Source: Roseobacter sp. MED193 (GTDB lineage Bacteria; Pseudomonadota; Alphaproteobacteria; Rhodobacterales; Rhodobacteraceae). From it: a stretch of 64,000 bases of DNA. Position numbers and translations under genes: made by a program. The DNA is taken from positions 2,824,694 through 2,888,693 of the forward strand of contig NZ_CH902583.1 of the NCBI RefSeq assembly GCF_000152965.1. Reading direction: 5' to 3'. This document shows positions 10,026-19,757 of this stretch, piece by piece (within the stretch, counting starts at the first letter, position 1; each line of letters starts with the position of its first letter). The notes under the pieces are model-generated. The model did not search any database, was not told the origin of the DNA, and saw only the letters and a program-made list of their open reading frames with translations.

Positions 10026-10793
10026 ATGGACCAGTTCTTTTCGCTTCTCTCCGCCACTGATTTGGCTATGGCCTTTGGCATTGCGCTGCTTGCCGGGACG
10101 GTCAAGGGCATGGTGGGTTTTGCTATGCCGATGATTCTGGTCTCTGGGTTGAGCCTCTTTCTCGCACCCGAACTGGCTTTGGCCGGGCTGATCTTGCCGA
10201 CGCTGGTCACCAATTGGATGCAGGCTTTCCGGCAGGGCGGCGGGGCGGCCTTTGCCTCGCTTAAGCGGTTTCGTTTGTTCCTGTTGGTGGGGCTGGTCTG
10301 TTTGCTGCTGAGCGCGCAGATGGTGCGAGTTCTGCCGCAACAGGTAATGTTTTTGGCGATTGGCGTGCCGGTAACCCTATTTGTATTGTTGCAGCTCATT
10401 GGCGTGCCGCTGACCCTCGCCAAGCCGACACCGCGTGTGGAGGTGATGGTTGGAGCCATTGCCGGATTGATAGGCGGCGTGTCTGGCGTTTGGGGGCCAC
10501 CAACAGTGGCCTACCTGACCGCGCTTGGGACTGAAAAGAACGAACAGATCCGGGTGCAGGGTGTTATCTATGGTATGGGGGCTTTTGCCTTGCTATTTGC
10601 CCATATGGGCTCGGGTGTCATGCGCAGCGAGACCCTGCCGTTCTCAGTAATGCTGATAGCGCCCGCAGTATTGGGCATGTGGATTGGTGGGAAACTGCAT
10701 GATCGCATTGATCAAAGAGTTTTTAAGCAAGCCACGCTAATTGTCCTTTTGCTGGCCGCTCTAAATCTGCTTAGACGCGGGTTGATGTTGTAG
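10026..10793 (+). CDS. TSUP (TauE/SafE) family sulfite exporter-like permease
   Basis: 255 residues and strongly hydrophobic, with about eight predicted membrane segments in two similar halves. The family repeat is visible as GTVKGMVGFAMPMI near residue 25 and GLIGGVSGVWGPPT near residue 150, each with the Gly/Pro pattern of TSUP carriers. Members move sulfite, sulfoacetate, taurine-derived or other organic anions; the substrate cannot be deduced here. Transcribed divergently from the acyl-CoA dehydrogenase gene across about 160 bases. Confidence 0.85.
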   Translation: MDQFFSLLSATDLAMAFGIALLAGTVKGMVGFAMPMILVSGLSLFLAPELALAGLILPTLVTNWMQAFRQGGGAAFASLKRFRLFLLVGLVCLLLSAQMVRVLPQQVMFLAIGVPVTLFVLLQLIGVPLTLAKPTPRVEVMVGAIAGLIGGVSGVWGPPTVAYLTALGTEKNEQIRVQGVIYGMGAFALLFAHMGSGVMRSETLPFSVMLIAPAVLGMWIGGKLHDRIDQRVFKQATLIVLLLAALNLLRRGLML

Positions 10794-10835
10794 CCCGGCC
10801 GGACAAGGGTGGCGTAACCAAGGAATGCTGAAAAC

Positions 10836-11735
10836 GTGATGCAGGGGATGAACGCAGAACGACTGGCTCTGGGCACGATCCTGGTGGCTGTGCTGGTCCT
10901 GGGCCTGAAGTTGGTGGCCTGGTGGCTGACGGGGTCCGTTGCGCTCTTGTCGGATGCGCTGGAGTCTTTGGTCAATGTCGGTGGTGCGGTGATGGCCTGG
11001 ATGGCGGTGCACTACGCGAAAAGGCCTGCAGATGCCGGCCATCCTTTTGGTCACTACAAGGCAGAGTATTTTTCGGCGGTTCTTGAAGGGATCATGATCA
11101 TCATCGCCGCGTTGCTGATCCTTCAGCAGTCGGTACAGGCGCTTGGCAACCTGAGTGAGACGGTTGAATGGGGCCGCGCCGGGCTTTTGGTCAATGCGGT
11201 GGCTTTGGTGTTGAACCTGCTTTGGGCGCGGCTGTTGATCGCGCGAGGCGGAGCGCTGAAGTCGCCGGCTTTGACCGCGGGTGGGCGGCATTTGATGAGC
11301 GATGTCTGGACCTCGGTTGGGGTACTGTTGGGCTTATTGTTGGCCTTGGCGACGGGTTGGACCGTGTTAGATCCGCTCTTGGCGCTGTTTGTGGCGGTGA
11401 ACATCCTGCGTGAGGGCTACGGCGTTGTGGCCTCTTCTGTAAATGGATTGATGGATTCCGCCGCCCCTGAAGAAGAACGTGATCAGATTGAAGAGCTGCT
11501 GCACCATGCGGCTGCGGGTGCGCTTCAGGTGCACGGGCTGAAGACCCGCCGCGCTGGAGTTGCTCTGTTTGTCGAATGCCACATGGTGGTCGACGGCTCC
11601 ATGACCGTGCAGGCCTCCCATACGATCTGTGACCACATCGAAGAGGCGATCCGCAGCACCTTTCCAGAGGCGCAGGTTACTATTCATGTGGAGCCAGAAC
11701 ACAAGCTGGAGCCATCGGGTATTGCGCCGGGCTGA
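10836..11735 (+). CDS. Cation diffusion facilitator (CDF) transporter
   Basis: 299 residues from GTG at 10836; the ATG three bases later is equally possible. Six membrane segments are expected and visible. Transport-site motifs are LSDALESLVNVGG in the second segment and the HLMSD (HxxxD) motif in the fifth. HPFGHYKAEYFSAVLEG follows segment two, as in the family. The C-terminal 90 residues form the cytoplasmic ferredoxin-like domain, with HGLKTRRAG and VHVEPEHK-type (IHVEPEHK) His residues. CDF proteins export Zn, Fe, Co, Ni or Mn against protons; specificity is undetermined. Confidence 0.88.
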   Translation: MMQGMNAERLALGTILVAVLVLGLKLVAWWLTGSVALLSDALESLVNVGGAVMAWMAVHYAKRPADAGHPFGHYKAEYFSAVLEGIMIIIAALLILQQSVQALGNLSETVEWGRAGLLVNAVALVLNLLWARLLIARGGALKSPALTAGGRHLMSDVWTSVGVLLGLLLALATGWTVLDPLLALFVAVNILREGYGVVASSVNGLMDSAAPEEERDQIEELLHHAAAGALQVHGLKTRRAGVALFVECHMVVDGSMTVQASHTICDHIEEAIRSTFPEAQVTIHVEPEHKLEPSGIAPG

Positions 11736-11843
11736 CTTCTCAAGGCCGCTCTCCCCCAGGCGCCGTGAGGGAAGCATTTGCATTCTTGTGCAGGCTCCCG
11801 TTTAACCGCCTCCATGAGAATGGCAGTCACGGGAGCTCGGGCG

Positions 11844-13190
11844 ATGGAATGGGACAGGTTGTTGAACGCGGGGCGGCTGTGTCGCCCGGACTACCCAGAG
11901 GAACCAGGTCGCCCCGCCTACTTGCAGGACTATGATCGCATCTTGTTCTCTGAGCCCTTTCGGCGTCTGGCACAAAAAACCCAGGTGCATCCGCTTTATG
12001 AGCATGACCATGTGCATCACCGGATGATCCACTCCCTGGAGACCGCCAGCGCTGGCCGTTCCCTGGGGGTGTTGGCAGGGCAGGCGATGCTTGATCAGGG
12101 CTATATCTCCGAAGATCAGCGTGACGTGATCGCAGGCACGGTTCAAGCGGCCTGTTTGGTACATGACATCGGCAATCCGCCCTTTGGCCATTCCGGCGAA
12201 GACAGCATTGGCCAGTGGTTCACTAAACAATTTCAGGAAGGCTACGGGGTGGCGGGCGCGATCCCTGAAGCGCAACAGGCAGAGTTCAAGGAGTTTGAGG
12301 GTAACGCCCAGGGCTTCCGCATTGCCGGGCAATTGGAAATGGCGCGACGGGATGGGGGTATGCGACTGTCCTATGCCACCCTTGCTGCCTTTATGAAATA
12401 CCCCTGCACGGCAGAGGCCCGGCAAATGACACCCGCGGGCTATGTGGGGCTCAAGAAATTTGGCGTCTTCCAGTCAGAGGCTAAACTATTCGCCGAGGTG
12501 GCTGAGGCCACGGGGCTGCGCAGTGAAGGAACGGGAGCGGGCAAATACTGGCGACGCCACCCGCTGGCCTTCTTGGTCGAGGCGGCAGACGACATTTGCT
12601 ACCGGATTCTGGATCTGGAAGACGCTGCCACGGTGGGGGATCTCAGCACGGCCCAGGTGATCGACTGCCTGGAACTGATCGCAGGTAAACCCAATCGGGC
12701 GGATGACCCGCTGATGAGCACCCGCGAGGTGGTGGCGATGCGGCGCGCCAGCGCCATCCACCAGGCCATCAAAGCTGCGGTTGAGGCCTTTATGGACAAC
12801 TACGAAACCATCATGGCGGGGGCGTTCAACGATGGGCTGATGGAGGTTTCCTCCAAAGCAGAGGCTTTTGCCCAGATGAAAGAGATCTCAAACGCGCGGA
12901 TCTTTACGGCCCGCCGCAAGACGGAGCTGGAAATCTCCGGACGTCAGGTGATCTTTGCAGTGCTGGATCATTTCCACGGGCTGTATGATGATTTGCGCAG
13001 CTGTGGCTGGGATGTGGAAGCGTTTCTGGCGCAGCATGGATATTGGGCTAAACTGGTGCGGGCGGTGGATCTGGACCTGCGCGGCATCGGGGATGAATAC
13101 ACGGCCATGCATAGTCTGGCGGATTTTGTATCGGGCATGACCGACCGCTATGCCGTTAAAGTGCGCGATATGGTCAGCGGAAAAATCTAG
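11844..13190 (+). CDS. dgt: dGTP triphosphohydrolase-like HD protein
   Basis: 448 residues from the ATG at 11844, which has GGGAG eight bases upstream; in-frame starts at 11778 and 11814 are less well placed. These enzymes remove triphosphate from dNTPs and help control nucleotide pools. The HD-domain residues are HHRMIHSLE (first His), LVHDIGNPPFGHSGE (His-Asp pair) and EAADDICYRILDLEDA (last Asp). Length and FGHSGE fit the type 2 deoxyguanosinetriphosphate triphosphohydrolases. Actual substrate preference varies in this family. Confidence 0.9.
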   Translation: MEWDRLLNAGRLCRPDYPEEPGRPAYLQDYDRILFSEPFRRLAQKTQVHPLYEHDHVHHRMIHSLETASAGRSLGVLAGQAMLDQGYISEDQRDVIAGTVQAACLVHDIGNPPFGHSGEDSIGQWFTKQFQEGYGVAGAIPEAQQAEFKEFEGNAQGFRIAGQLEMARRDGGMRLSYATLAAFMKYPCTAEARQMTPAGYVGLKKFGVFQSEAKLFAEVAEATGLRSEGTGAGKYWRRHPLAFLVEAADDICYRILDLEDAATVGDLSTAQVIDCLELIAGKPNRADDPLMSTREVVAMRRASAIHQAIKAAVEAFMDNYETIMAGAFNDGLMEVSSKAEAFAQMKEISNARIFTARRKTELEISGRQVIFAVLDHFHGLYDDLRSCGWDVEAFLAQHGYWAKLVRAVDLDLRGIGDEYTAMHSLADFVSGMTDRYAVKVRDMVSGKI

Positions 13191-13270
13191 GGCAAAACTG
13201 CCAAGGTCACAAGACTGGATTGAAGGCCGTTCCGTGGTACGCTTTCAGGGATTTCTAGTTTGGTGTTCCC

Positions 13271-15274
13271 ATGTTTGCATTTGTTTCCTGCCTAGGCTGC
13301 CGTGCCGTTGGATTGCTCGGTTTTGTGACCCTCTTTTTGATTTTGACGCTTTGGTGCAGCCCCATCAGCGCCGAGACCAGCGCCGAGGAAAAGACGGCTC
13401 CTGTTAGGGTTGCTCTGGTCATCGGAAATTCCAGCTATGCCCATGTCCCGCAACTGCCTAACCCGACCAATGATGCCGCTGACATTGCCGACTCGCTGCG
13501 GCGGATCGGTTTTGACGTGGTTGAAGAGCATGACCTCGACTACCGCCATATGCGATTGGCCGTTCGTGATTTTGCGAAACGGGCCGAGACCGCAGATGTG
13601 GCAGTGGTCTATTACGCCGGACACGGGATCGAGATCGAGAACACCAATTACCTGATCCCGGTCAAGGCCGAGCTGAAGCGCGCCGCAGATGTCGAGTTTG
13701 AAGCCCTGCGGCTGGATACTTTGGTTTCAGCCTTGGAAGCGCCCAAAGGGCTGAAGATTGTTCTGATTGATGCCTGTCGTGACAACCCGTTCAAAGTGGC
13801 GATGCAGCAGACCGGGGCGCGCCGCTCGATCGGGCGCGGGCTGGCCCGGGTGGAGCCCTCGGGGGTGCTGGTTGGTTATGCGGCCAAGGGCGGCACCTAT
13901 GCTTTGGACGGGGAGGCCCGCAACAGCCCCTATGCCGAAGCGCTGTTGCAGCATCTTGAAACGCCGGGGCTGGAGCTGGGCAAACTGTTTCGCAAGGTGC
14001 GTGACACCGTGTTTGGCGCAACCGGTGGGCAGCAGGAACCCTTTGTCTATGGCTCCCTGCCAGGGCGCGATATTTTTCTGGTCGAACCGGTCGCGTTGAT
14101 TGCGCCGATTGAGGCGGCACCGGAGCAGACCCCTGCGCCTGAACCCGAAACAAAACCCACTGCACAGCCCTGGCCACTTTTGCAGAATGTTCCGCAAACA
14201 AATCTGGTGCCGCTGGATCAGCCGTTTGCACCGCCGGTTGTTGAGGAGGCGGAGGAGCCGCCCGAGCAGGTGGCGGCGCTGCCGCGCGCCGCAGGGAACG
14301 AGCAGATCATTTCGACGGATTTTGCATTGGCCACGGAGCAAAAGCATCTGGCCGGCTGGCGGAGCTTTTTGCAGAAATACAGCAATTACCCCGAACATCC
14401 CTTGGTGGTTCTAGCTGCCAGTAAAGTGGAAATATTGACTCTGGATCAGGATATTGCTCGCGGCTACCGGGTGTCCGAGCCCTGGCTCGCCACGGCCATT
14501 CAGGGGGATGGAGCCAATGTTGAACTCACCCGGTCCGACCGGCGCCTTATCCAGCATGCCTTGAACATGATGGGATTTGATACCGGCGGCGTGGATGGGC
14601 AGTTTGGGCCCAGATCCCGCAGTGCTATCGCCAAAGCGCGGGCGAAGGCTGGGCTGACACCCGGTAATAGGGTTGATGTCGCGCTGTTGAAGGTCCTGCC
14701 CAATGCAGAAGCGGTGCTGGGCCTGCGATCGGAAACGGCACGCAGCTATCAGCCCGAAGACCTGCCAGAGAGCCTGGAGCCGCGTCTGCGCAAGGCCCTG
14801 CTGAGTTTCGCCGGTAAGAACCTCGTCTTTGATTACTTTGGAGGGCACCTCTATCTGGTGATCAGTACCGAATTGACCGGCAACTCCTGGCGCGCCGCCA
14901 GTAACAAGGCCAGAGAGGCGGGCGGCTATCTGGTGGCGATCAACAGCCGCGCCGAGAATGATTTTCTGGTCAACCTGTTCTCCGGCGATCCAAGGTTCAT
15001 CGAAAAGGAATGGAATGGCGCCCAGCTGGGGCCCACAATCGGGCTGTATCAGGCGGATCGCAGCCGCGAGCCCGCCGGGGGCTGGGAGTGGGACAACGGC
15101 GATCCGCTGACCTTCAAAGCCTGGAGTCCGGGCAATCCTGACAACTACCGGGGGCGGCAGCATATCGCCCGCTTTTATCTGAAGCAAAAAATGAACAGGC
15201 CTGGCGCAAGGCTGCGCTATTGGGACGATGGCACCAGCGGCTATGGGCCGAGCTATATCGTTGAGATCGAATAG
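13271..15274 (+). CDS. Caspase-like (peptidase C14) protein with PG-binding and C-type-lectin-like domains
   Basis: 667 residues with an N-terminal hydrophobic signal or anchor (about residues 11-35). Residues 45-272 are a caspase-like p20 domain: RVALVIGNSSYAHVPQLPNP, catalytic His118 in YYAGHG and catalytic Cys169 in LIDACRDNP, so the dyad is intact. A Pro/Glu-rich linker spans 275-340. Residues 420-476 look like a peptidoglycan-binding type 1 fold (RLIQHALNMMGFDTGGVDG). Residues about 520-667 resemble a C-type lectin-like domain: GHLYLVI, TGNSWRAASNKAREAGGYL, WEWDNGDPLTFKAWSPG, NPDN and RYWDDG. The likely place is the periplasm or cell surface. Substrate and role are unknown. Confidence 0.85.
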   Translation: MFAFVSCLGCRAVGLLGFVTLFLILTLWCSPISAETSAEEKTAPVRVALVIGNSSYAHVPQLPNPTNDAADIADSLRRIGFDVVEEHDLDYRHMRLAVRDFAKRAETADVAVVYYAGHGIEIENTNYLIPVKAELKRAADVEFEALRLDTLVSALEAPKGLKIVLIDACRDNPFKVAMQQTGARRSIGRGLARVEPSGVLVGYAAKGGTYALDGEARNSPYAEALLQHLETPGLELGKLFRKVRDTVFGATGGQQEPFVYGSLPGRDIFLVEPVALIAPIEAAPEQTPAPEPETKPTAQPWPLLQNVPQTNLVPLDQPFAPPVVEEAEEPPEQVAALPRAAGNEQIISTDFALATEQKHLAGWRSFLQKYSNYPEHPLVVLAASKVEILTLDQDIARGYRVSEPWLATAIQGDGANVELTRSDRRLIQHALNMMGFDTGGVDGQFGPRSRSAIAKARAKAGLTPGNRVDVALLKVLPNAEAVLGLRSETARSYQPEDLPESLEPRLRKALLSFAGKNLVFDYFGGHLYLVISTELTGNSWRAASNKAREAGGYLVAINSRAENDFLVNLFSGDPRFIEKEWNGAQLGPTIGLYQADRSREPAGGWEWDNGDPLTFKAWSPGNPDNYRGRQHIARFYLKQKMNRPGARLRYWDDGTSGYGPSYIVEIE

Positions 15275-15297
15275 CTCTCGATTGAGGGTGCTAAAGA

Positions 15298-15322
15298 AAA
15301 ACCCGGCCAATGGCCGGGTTTT
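15298..15322. terminator. Bidirectional terminator between the caspase gene and pckA
   Basis: Stem acccggcc / ggccgggt with a three-base loop, flanked by an A run on one side and a T run on the other. It can therefore end transcripts arriving from both converging genes. Confidence 0.85.
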
Positions 15323-15345
15323 CTGTTGGTGCGAGCGAAGGAGCC

Positions 15346-16944
15346 TTAGCTGATGGCGGCGGCTTTTACGTCTTCGTCGATATAGGGCAGATACTGCTGG
15401 AAGTTGTTGGAGAACATTTCAACCAGTTTGGCGGCCTGTTTGTCATAGGCGGCCTGATCGTCCCAGGTCCGGCGTGGGTCCAGCAGGACTTCGGCAACGC
15501 CGGGTACGGAGACTGGCACGTCAAAGCCAAAGTTGCTGTCTTTGCGGAATTCAACCTGGGCCAGGGTGCCTTCGAGCGCCGCTGTCAGCAGGGCGCGGGT
15601 CGCGCGGATTGGCATCCGCGAGCCAACACCATAGGCGCCGCCGGTCCAGCCGGTGTTGACCAACCAGCAGGTTGCGCCATGGGCCGCGATCTTTTCGCGC
15701 AGCAGGTTGCCGTAAACCTCGGGGCGACGCGGCATGAACGGAGCACCAAAGCAGGTAGAGAAGGTGGGCTCGGGCTCGGTCACACCGCGCTCGGTGCCTG
15801 CCACCTTGGAGGTGAAACCAGACAGGAAGTGATACATCGCCTGCGCCGGGGTCAGGCGCGCAATTGGAGGCAGCACGCCAAAGGCATCACATGTCAGCAT
15901 GATGATGTTCTTGGGGTGGCCACCGGTTGCGGAGGCAGAGGCATTGGAGATGTAATGCAGCGGATAGGCACACCGCATGTTGGCGGTCAGGCTGTCGTCT
16001 TCAAAATCCAGCTCTTTGGTCTCTTCGTCAAAGACCATATTCTCGATCACGGTGCCGAACTTTGTCGTGGTCGCATAAATCTCTGGCTCGGCCTCGGGGT
16101 TGAGGCTGATGGTCTTGGCGTAGCAACCGCCTTCAAAGTTGAAGGTGCCGTTGTCGGCCCAACCGTGCTCATCATCGCCGATCAGCACGCGATCAGGGTC
16201 GGCAGAGAGCGTGGTTTTGCCGGTGCCCGACAGACCAAAGAACACGGCAGTGTCGACAGGGTTGCCCTTGGCGTGGTTGGCCGAGCAATGCATCGGCATG
16301 ATGCCTTTTTCGGGCAAGAGATAGTTCAGCAGGGTAAAGACGGATTTTTTATTCTCGCCCGCATATTCAGTGCCACCGATCAGGATCATCTTGCGATCAA
16401 AGTTCATCGCAATGACTGTTTCCGAGCGGCAGCTGTGGCGCTCTGGATTGGCCTGGAAGCTGGGGCAGTTGATGACGGTGAAGTCAGCAATGAAATCATC
16501 CAGGTCTTCGCGTTCGGGGCGCCGCAGCATGGTGCGGATGAAAAGCCCATGCCAAGCGAGTTCGGTGACCATGCGCACATTGATCGAGTGCTTGGGGTCA
16601 GCGCCGCCAACCAGATCCTGTACGTGGTAGTCGCCACCCTTCATGTGCTCCAGCATGTCGACATAGAGATTATCGAACCCTTCAGGAGACATTTCGGCGT
16701 TGTTTTCCCACCAGATGGTATCTTTGACGCTGTCGGATTTGACGACGTGCTTGTCCTTGGGCGAGCGGCCAGTGAACTTGCCGGTCGTCACAAGAAAGGC
16801 GCCGCCATTGCCCAGAGTGCCTTCGCCGCGCTTCAGGGCTGCCTCCACAAGTGCAGGCTCCATGAGGTTGTAATGGACATTGCCCAGACCCTCGATACCT
16901 TGATCCTCGAGGCGGAAATTCGGGTTAACCCGTCCAGATGCCAT
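15346..16944 (-). CDS. pckA: Phosphoenolpyruvate carboxykinase (ATP)
   Basis: 532 residues from the ATG at 16944, which has GGGAGAGAG upstream; an in-frame ATG at 16980 would add 12 residues. PckA converts oxaloacetate and ATP to phosphoenolpyruvate, CO2 and ADP, the first committed step of gluconeogenesis. The kinase P-loop [13 protein letters not shown], the metal/oxaloacetate region [18 protein letters not shown] and IGDDEHGW are all complete. It is transcribed away from chvI. In several alphaproteobacteria pckA is under ChvI control; that is knowledge of relatives, not something shown here. Confidence 0.97.
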   Translation of the reverse strand: MASGRVNPNFRLEDQGIEGLGNVHYNLMEPALVEAALKRGEGTLGNGGAFLVTTGKFTGRSPKDKHVVKSDSVKDTIWWENNAEMSPEGFDNLYVDMLEHMKGGDYHVQDLVGGADPKHSINVRMVTELAWHGLFIRTMLRRPEREDLDDFIADFTVINCPSFQANPERHSCRSETVIAMNFDRKMILIGGTEYAGENKKSVFTLLNYLLPEKGIMPMHCSANHAKGNPVDTAVFFGLSGTGKTTLSADPDRVLIGDDEHGWADNGTFNFEGGCYAKTISLNPEAEPEIYATTTKFGTVIENMVFDEETKELDFEDDSLTANMRCAYPLHYISNASASATGGHPKNIIMLTCDAFGVLPPIARLTPAQAMYHFLSGFTSKVAGTERGVTEPEPTFSTCFGAPFMPRRPEVYGNLLREKIAAHGATCWLVNTGWTGGAYGVGSRMPIRATRALLTAALEGTLAQVEFRKDSNFGFDVPVSVPGVAEVLLDPRRTWDDQAAYDKQAAKLVEMFSNNFQQYLPYIDEDVKAAAIS

Positions 16945-17298
16945 GTGTTCTCTCTCCCGTGCCGGCTTTGTGTGCCGCATAGATTAAAAGCTGCGCCCCA
17001 AGGCAGATCGGGGCAAAAGTGCCGGTATCGCCACCGGTTAGGCAGCTCATAACATGACGTTTCCATGACTGAACAGGACGGTTTGGCGCAGTTAGCGCCA
17101 CCAAGGCGGAGTTTAGCGCAACCATTGTCCTGCTTGCCTGGTCGCTGTTCACCATTCAGCGAATGATAAGACATTTTTGCCCTAATTGTGGCCAAAGAAG
17201 GGCCTGATTCGCCAATGGGGATTGATTCGCCACGCAAGACGGGCGATGAAAGGGAAAAAACAACGACAATATAAAGAGCAGATTTAGGGGCAAATCCA
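16945..17298. promoter_or_regulatory. Divergent pckA / chvI promoter region with 10-bp direct repeats
   Basis: 354 bases without a gene, so it must hold the promoters of both pckA (minus) and chvI (plus). The decamer tgattcgcca occurs twice as a perfect direct repeat, at 17205-17214 and 17223-17232, 18 bases apart and about 70-95 bases upstream of chvI. Such spacing places two sites near the same helix face. They are candidate regulator sites, possibly for ChvI itself. I see no convincing -35/-10 pair. Confidence 0.4.
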
Positions 17299-18003
17299 AT
17301 GTCGAAGATTGCTTTGGTGGATGATGACCGCAACATTTTGACTTCCGTGGCAATGACACTGGAAGCCGAAGGGTTTGAGGTAGAGACCTATAACGATGGG
17401 CAGGCCGCGCTGGATGCCTTTAACAAGAAACTGCCGGATATGGCTGTGCTGGACATTAAGATGCCCCGCATGGATGGTATGGATCTGTTGCAGCGTCTGC
17501 GTCAGAAAACCCAGATGCCGGTGATCTTTCTCACTTCCAAAGATGATGAGATCGACGAGGTGTTGGGTCTGCGCATGGGGGCGGACGATTACGTCAAAAA
17601 GCCCTTCTCACAACGGTTGCTGGTAGAGCGTATCCGCGCCCTGTTGCGTCGTCAGGATGCGCTCAACAGTGATGAGGCCGGCATTGAGGCCCCTGAGACC
17701 AAAGTGATGGACCGGGGCAATCTGCGAATGGACCCCTTGCGCCACGCGGTGAGCTGGAAGGGCAAGGATGTGTCATTGACCGTCACCGAATTCCTGCTGC
17801 TGCAAGCCCTGGCGCAGCGTCCCGGTTTTGTCAAAAGCCGCGACCAGCTGATGGATGTGGCCTATGATGATCAGGTCTATGTGGATGATCGGACCATTGA
17901 CAGCCATATCAAACGGCTGCGCAAAAAGATGCGCACAGCAGATACGGATTTTGCCGCGATCGAGACCCTTTACGGGATCGGGTATCGCTATAATGAAGAG
18001 TAA
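17299..18003 (+). CDS. chvI: Response regulator ChvI (OmpR family)
   Basis: 234 residues. Receiver domain at about 1-118, with acidic residues VDDDRN, phosphoacceptor Asp52 in [13 protein letters not shown], Thr in IFLTSKDD and Lys in DDYVKKPF. A winged-helix DNA-binding domain covers about 135-234 ([34 protein letters not shown]). ChvI acts with ChvG in acid, envelope and carbon-related regulation. The gene order chvI-chvG-hprK-rapZ-EIIA-HPr supports the name over other OmpR-type regulators. Confidence 0.93.
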   Translation: MSKIALVDDDRNILTSVAMTLEAEGFEVETYNDGQAALDAFNKKLPDMAVLDIKMPRMDGMDLLQRLRQKTQMPVIFLTSKDDEIDEVLGLRMGADDYVKKPFSQRLLVERIRALLRRQDALNSDEAGIEAPETKVMDRGNLRMDPLRHAVSWKGKDVSLTVTEFLLLQALAQRPGFVKSRDQLMDVAYDDQVYVDDRTIDSHIKRLRKKMRTADTDFAAIETLYGIGYRYNEE

Positions 18004-18036
18004 GACCTGCAGTCTTTTCCAGAGGGGCGTGCAACA

Positions 18037-19751
18037 ATGCGTGACACTGGCCTGACACCGCGTCAGCAAGATGGAGATGTGGTTCTGGGCGACGATTGGG
18101 TCGCACCGGATCAGACTGTTGCGGCTGAAATGCAGGTAAAGCGCGCCCGTCGTGGTTTTTTCTCTTTGAAAGGCTCACCGCTGACGCGCAAGATTATCAC
18201 CTTCAACCTGATCGCTCTGATCATTCTGGTTGCTGGCATTCTCTACCTTAACTCCTCTCGCCAAAGTCTGGTCAAACAGCGGGCTGGGGCCTTGGTGGCT
18301 GAGGTCTCGCTGATCGCCGATGTGTTTGAGGCGGTGCTGCCGTCCTCAGGTGCGGTTAGCCTCACGACGGGCGACGGCATTGATCCGGAGCAGGTGCTTG
18401 AGGGGCTCTCGCTGCGAGGCGGGGTTGAGGCATTTGTTTTGATACCTCCGGCGTGTTGGTGGCGCAGGTGACTGGTATCAATCGGCCGGATGCCCTGAAT
18501 GTCCTGAACGAAGGCTCCAAGAGCAGGACTTTGATCTCTGATGGATTGTCGAGCCTTTGGGCGACGCTGGGCGGTGTGTTCCAATCCCAGACCGGCGAAG
18601 AAGCCTATATCAAGCCGCTGCAGGAACAGTTGCAGACACTCGTCCAACATTCTTTGACTGGAACCGCCAAGATCGAAGTGGTCGGTGATACCAGCGGTGG
18701 CACAGTGTTGTCTGCGGTGGCTCCGATCCTGAGCAATGGCACAGCGATCGGGGTGGTGGCGCTGGCCTCGCCCTCGGGTGAGATCGACGCCTTGGTACGT
18801 GGAGAGCGGGAGCGGGTTTTGCAGATCTTTATCATCGCGCTACTGGTCTCGATTGGGCTGAGCCTGGTTTTGGCTTCGACTATTGCCAACCCGCTGGCGG
18901 ATCTGGCCGAGGCGGCTGAACTGGGGCGCGAGCGGGATTCCCGTAAGGCCCAGTCTGGCCGTATCCGAATCCCTGACCTATCCGCGCGCCCCGATGAGAT
19001 CGGCCGTTTGAGCCGCGCGCTGCGTGGCATGGTCAAGGCGCTCTATAGCAGGATCGACAGCAACGAACAGTTTGCCGCAGATGTGGCCCATGAAATCAAG
19101 AACCCGCTGGCCAGTCTGCAATCTGCCGTTGGCACCCTACGGATGGTCAAGCGCGATGAGCAGCGCGAGAAGCTGATGGAAGTTATCGAACATGATGTGC
19201 GCCGTCTGGACCGTTTGGTCAGCGATATCTCCAATGCTTCGCGTCTGGATGCGGAGCTGGTGAAAGAAGAAGAGGACGAATTCGACCTCTTGCAGATGCT
19301 CAACAACATCAACCAATATCTGGGCGAGGACGCGCGGGCCAAGAAGATCGACTATATTACCGACCTGCCGCAGCGCCCTGTGATGATCCAGGGGCTCGAG
19401 GCGCGTCTGGCGCAGGTCTTTGTCAATCTCATCACCAATGCCATTTCCTTCTGCGAAGAAGGCGACGCAATCCGGGTCTGGGCGCGTCGGCGCGACAATC
19501 GTGTGCTGATCGTGGTCGAAGACACTGGCCCCGGCATTCCCGAGCAGGCCCTGGCAAAGATCTTTAAGCGGTTCTACTCGCAACGCCCAGAAGAGCATTT
19601 TGGCAATAACTCCGGCCTTGGCCTGGCGATCTCCAAACAGATTGTTGAGGCGCATGGCGGTGTTGTTTGGGCAGAAAACATTCGCCCTACCGAGGCAGAT
19701 GTCACCTCTGAACCCTTGGGTGCACGCTTTGTTGTTGGCCTGCCTGTCTGA
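18037..19751 (+). pseudogene. chvG: Sensor histidine kinase ChvG, apparent one-base frameshift
   Basis: Two frames together make a full ChvG of about 571 residues. Frame 1 (from 18037) carries the N-terminal cytoplasmic region, membrane segment one (FNLIALIILVAGILYL) and most of the sensing domain, then ends early at a TGA at 18469-18471. Frame 3 continues from about 18441 with DTSGVLVAQVTG, membrane segment two, HAMP, the H-box FAADVAHEIKNPLASLQ, N-box NLITNAISF and G-boxes VEDTGPGIP and NNSGLGLAIS. The break lies at the TTTT tract 18437-18440: one more T would restore Val-Phe-Asp. It could be a sequencing error, a real mutation, or a -1 slip at GTT-TTG. Every catalytic motif is intact. Confidence 0.85.
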
Positions 19752-19757
19752 TCCGTG

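Noticed and set aside
15310-17052. 580-codon open frame on the plus strand opposite pckA
   Set aside because: Antisense shadow of a long GC-rich gene; pckA is complete with a ribosome-binding site and all catalytic motifs, and the plus-strand product matches nothing I recognise.
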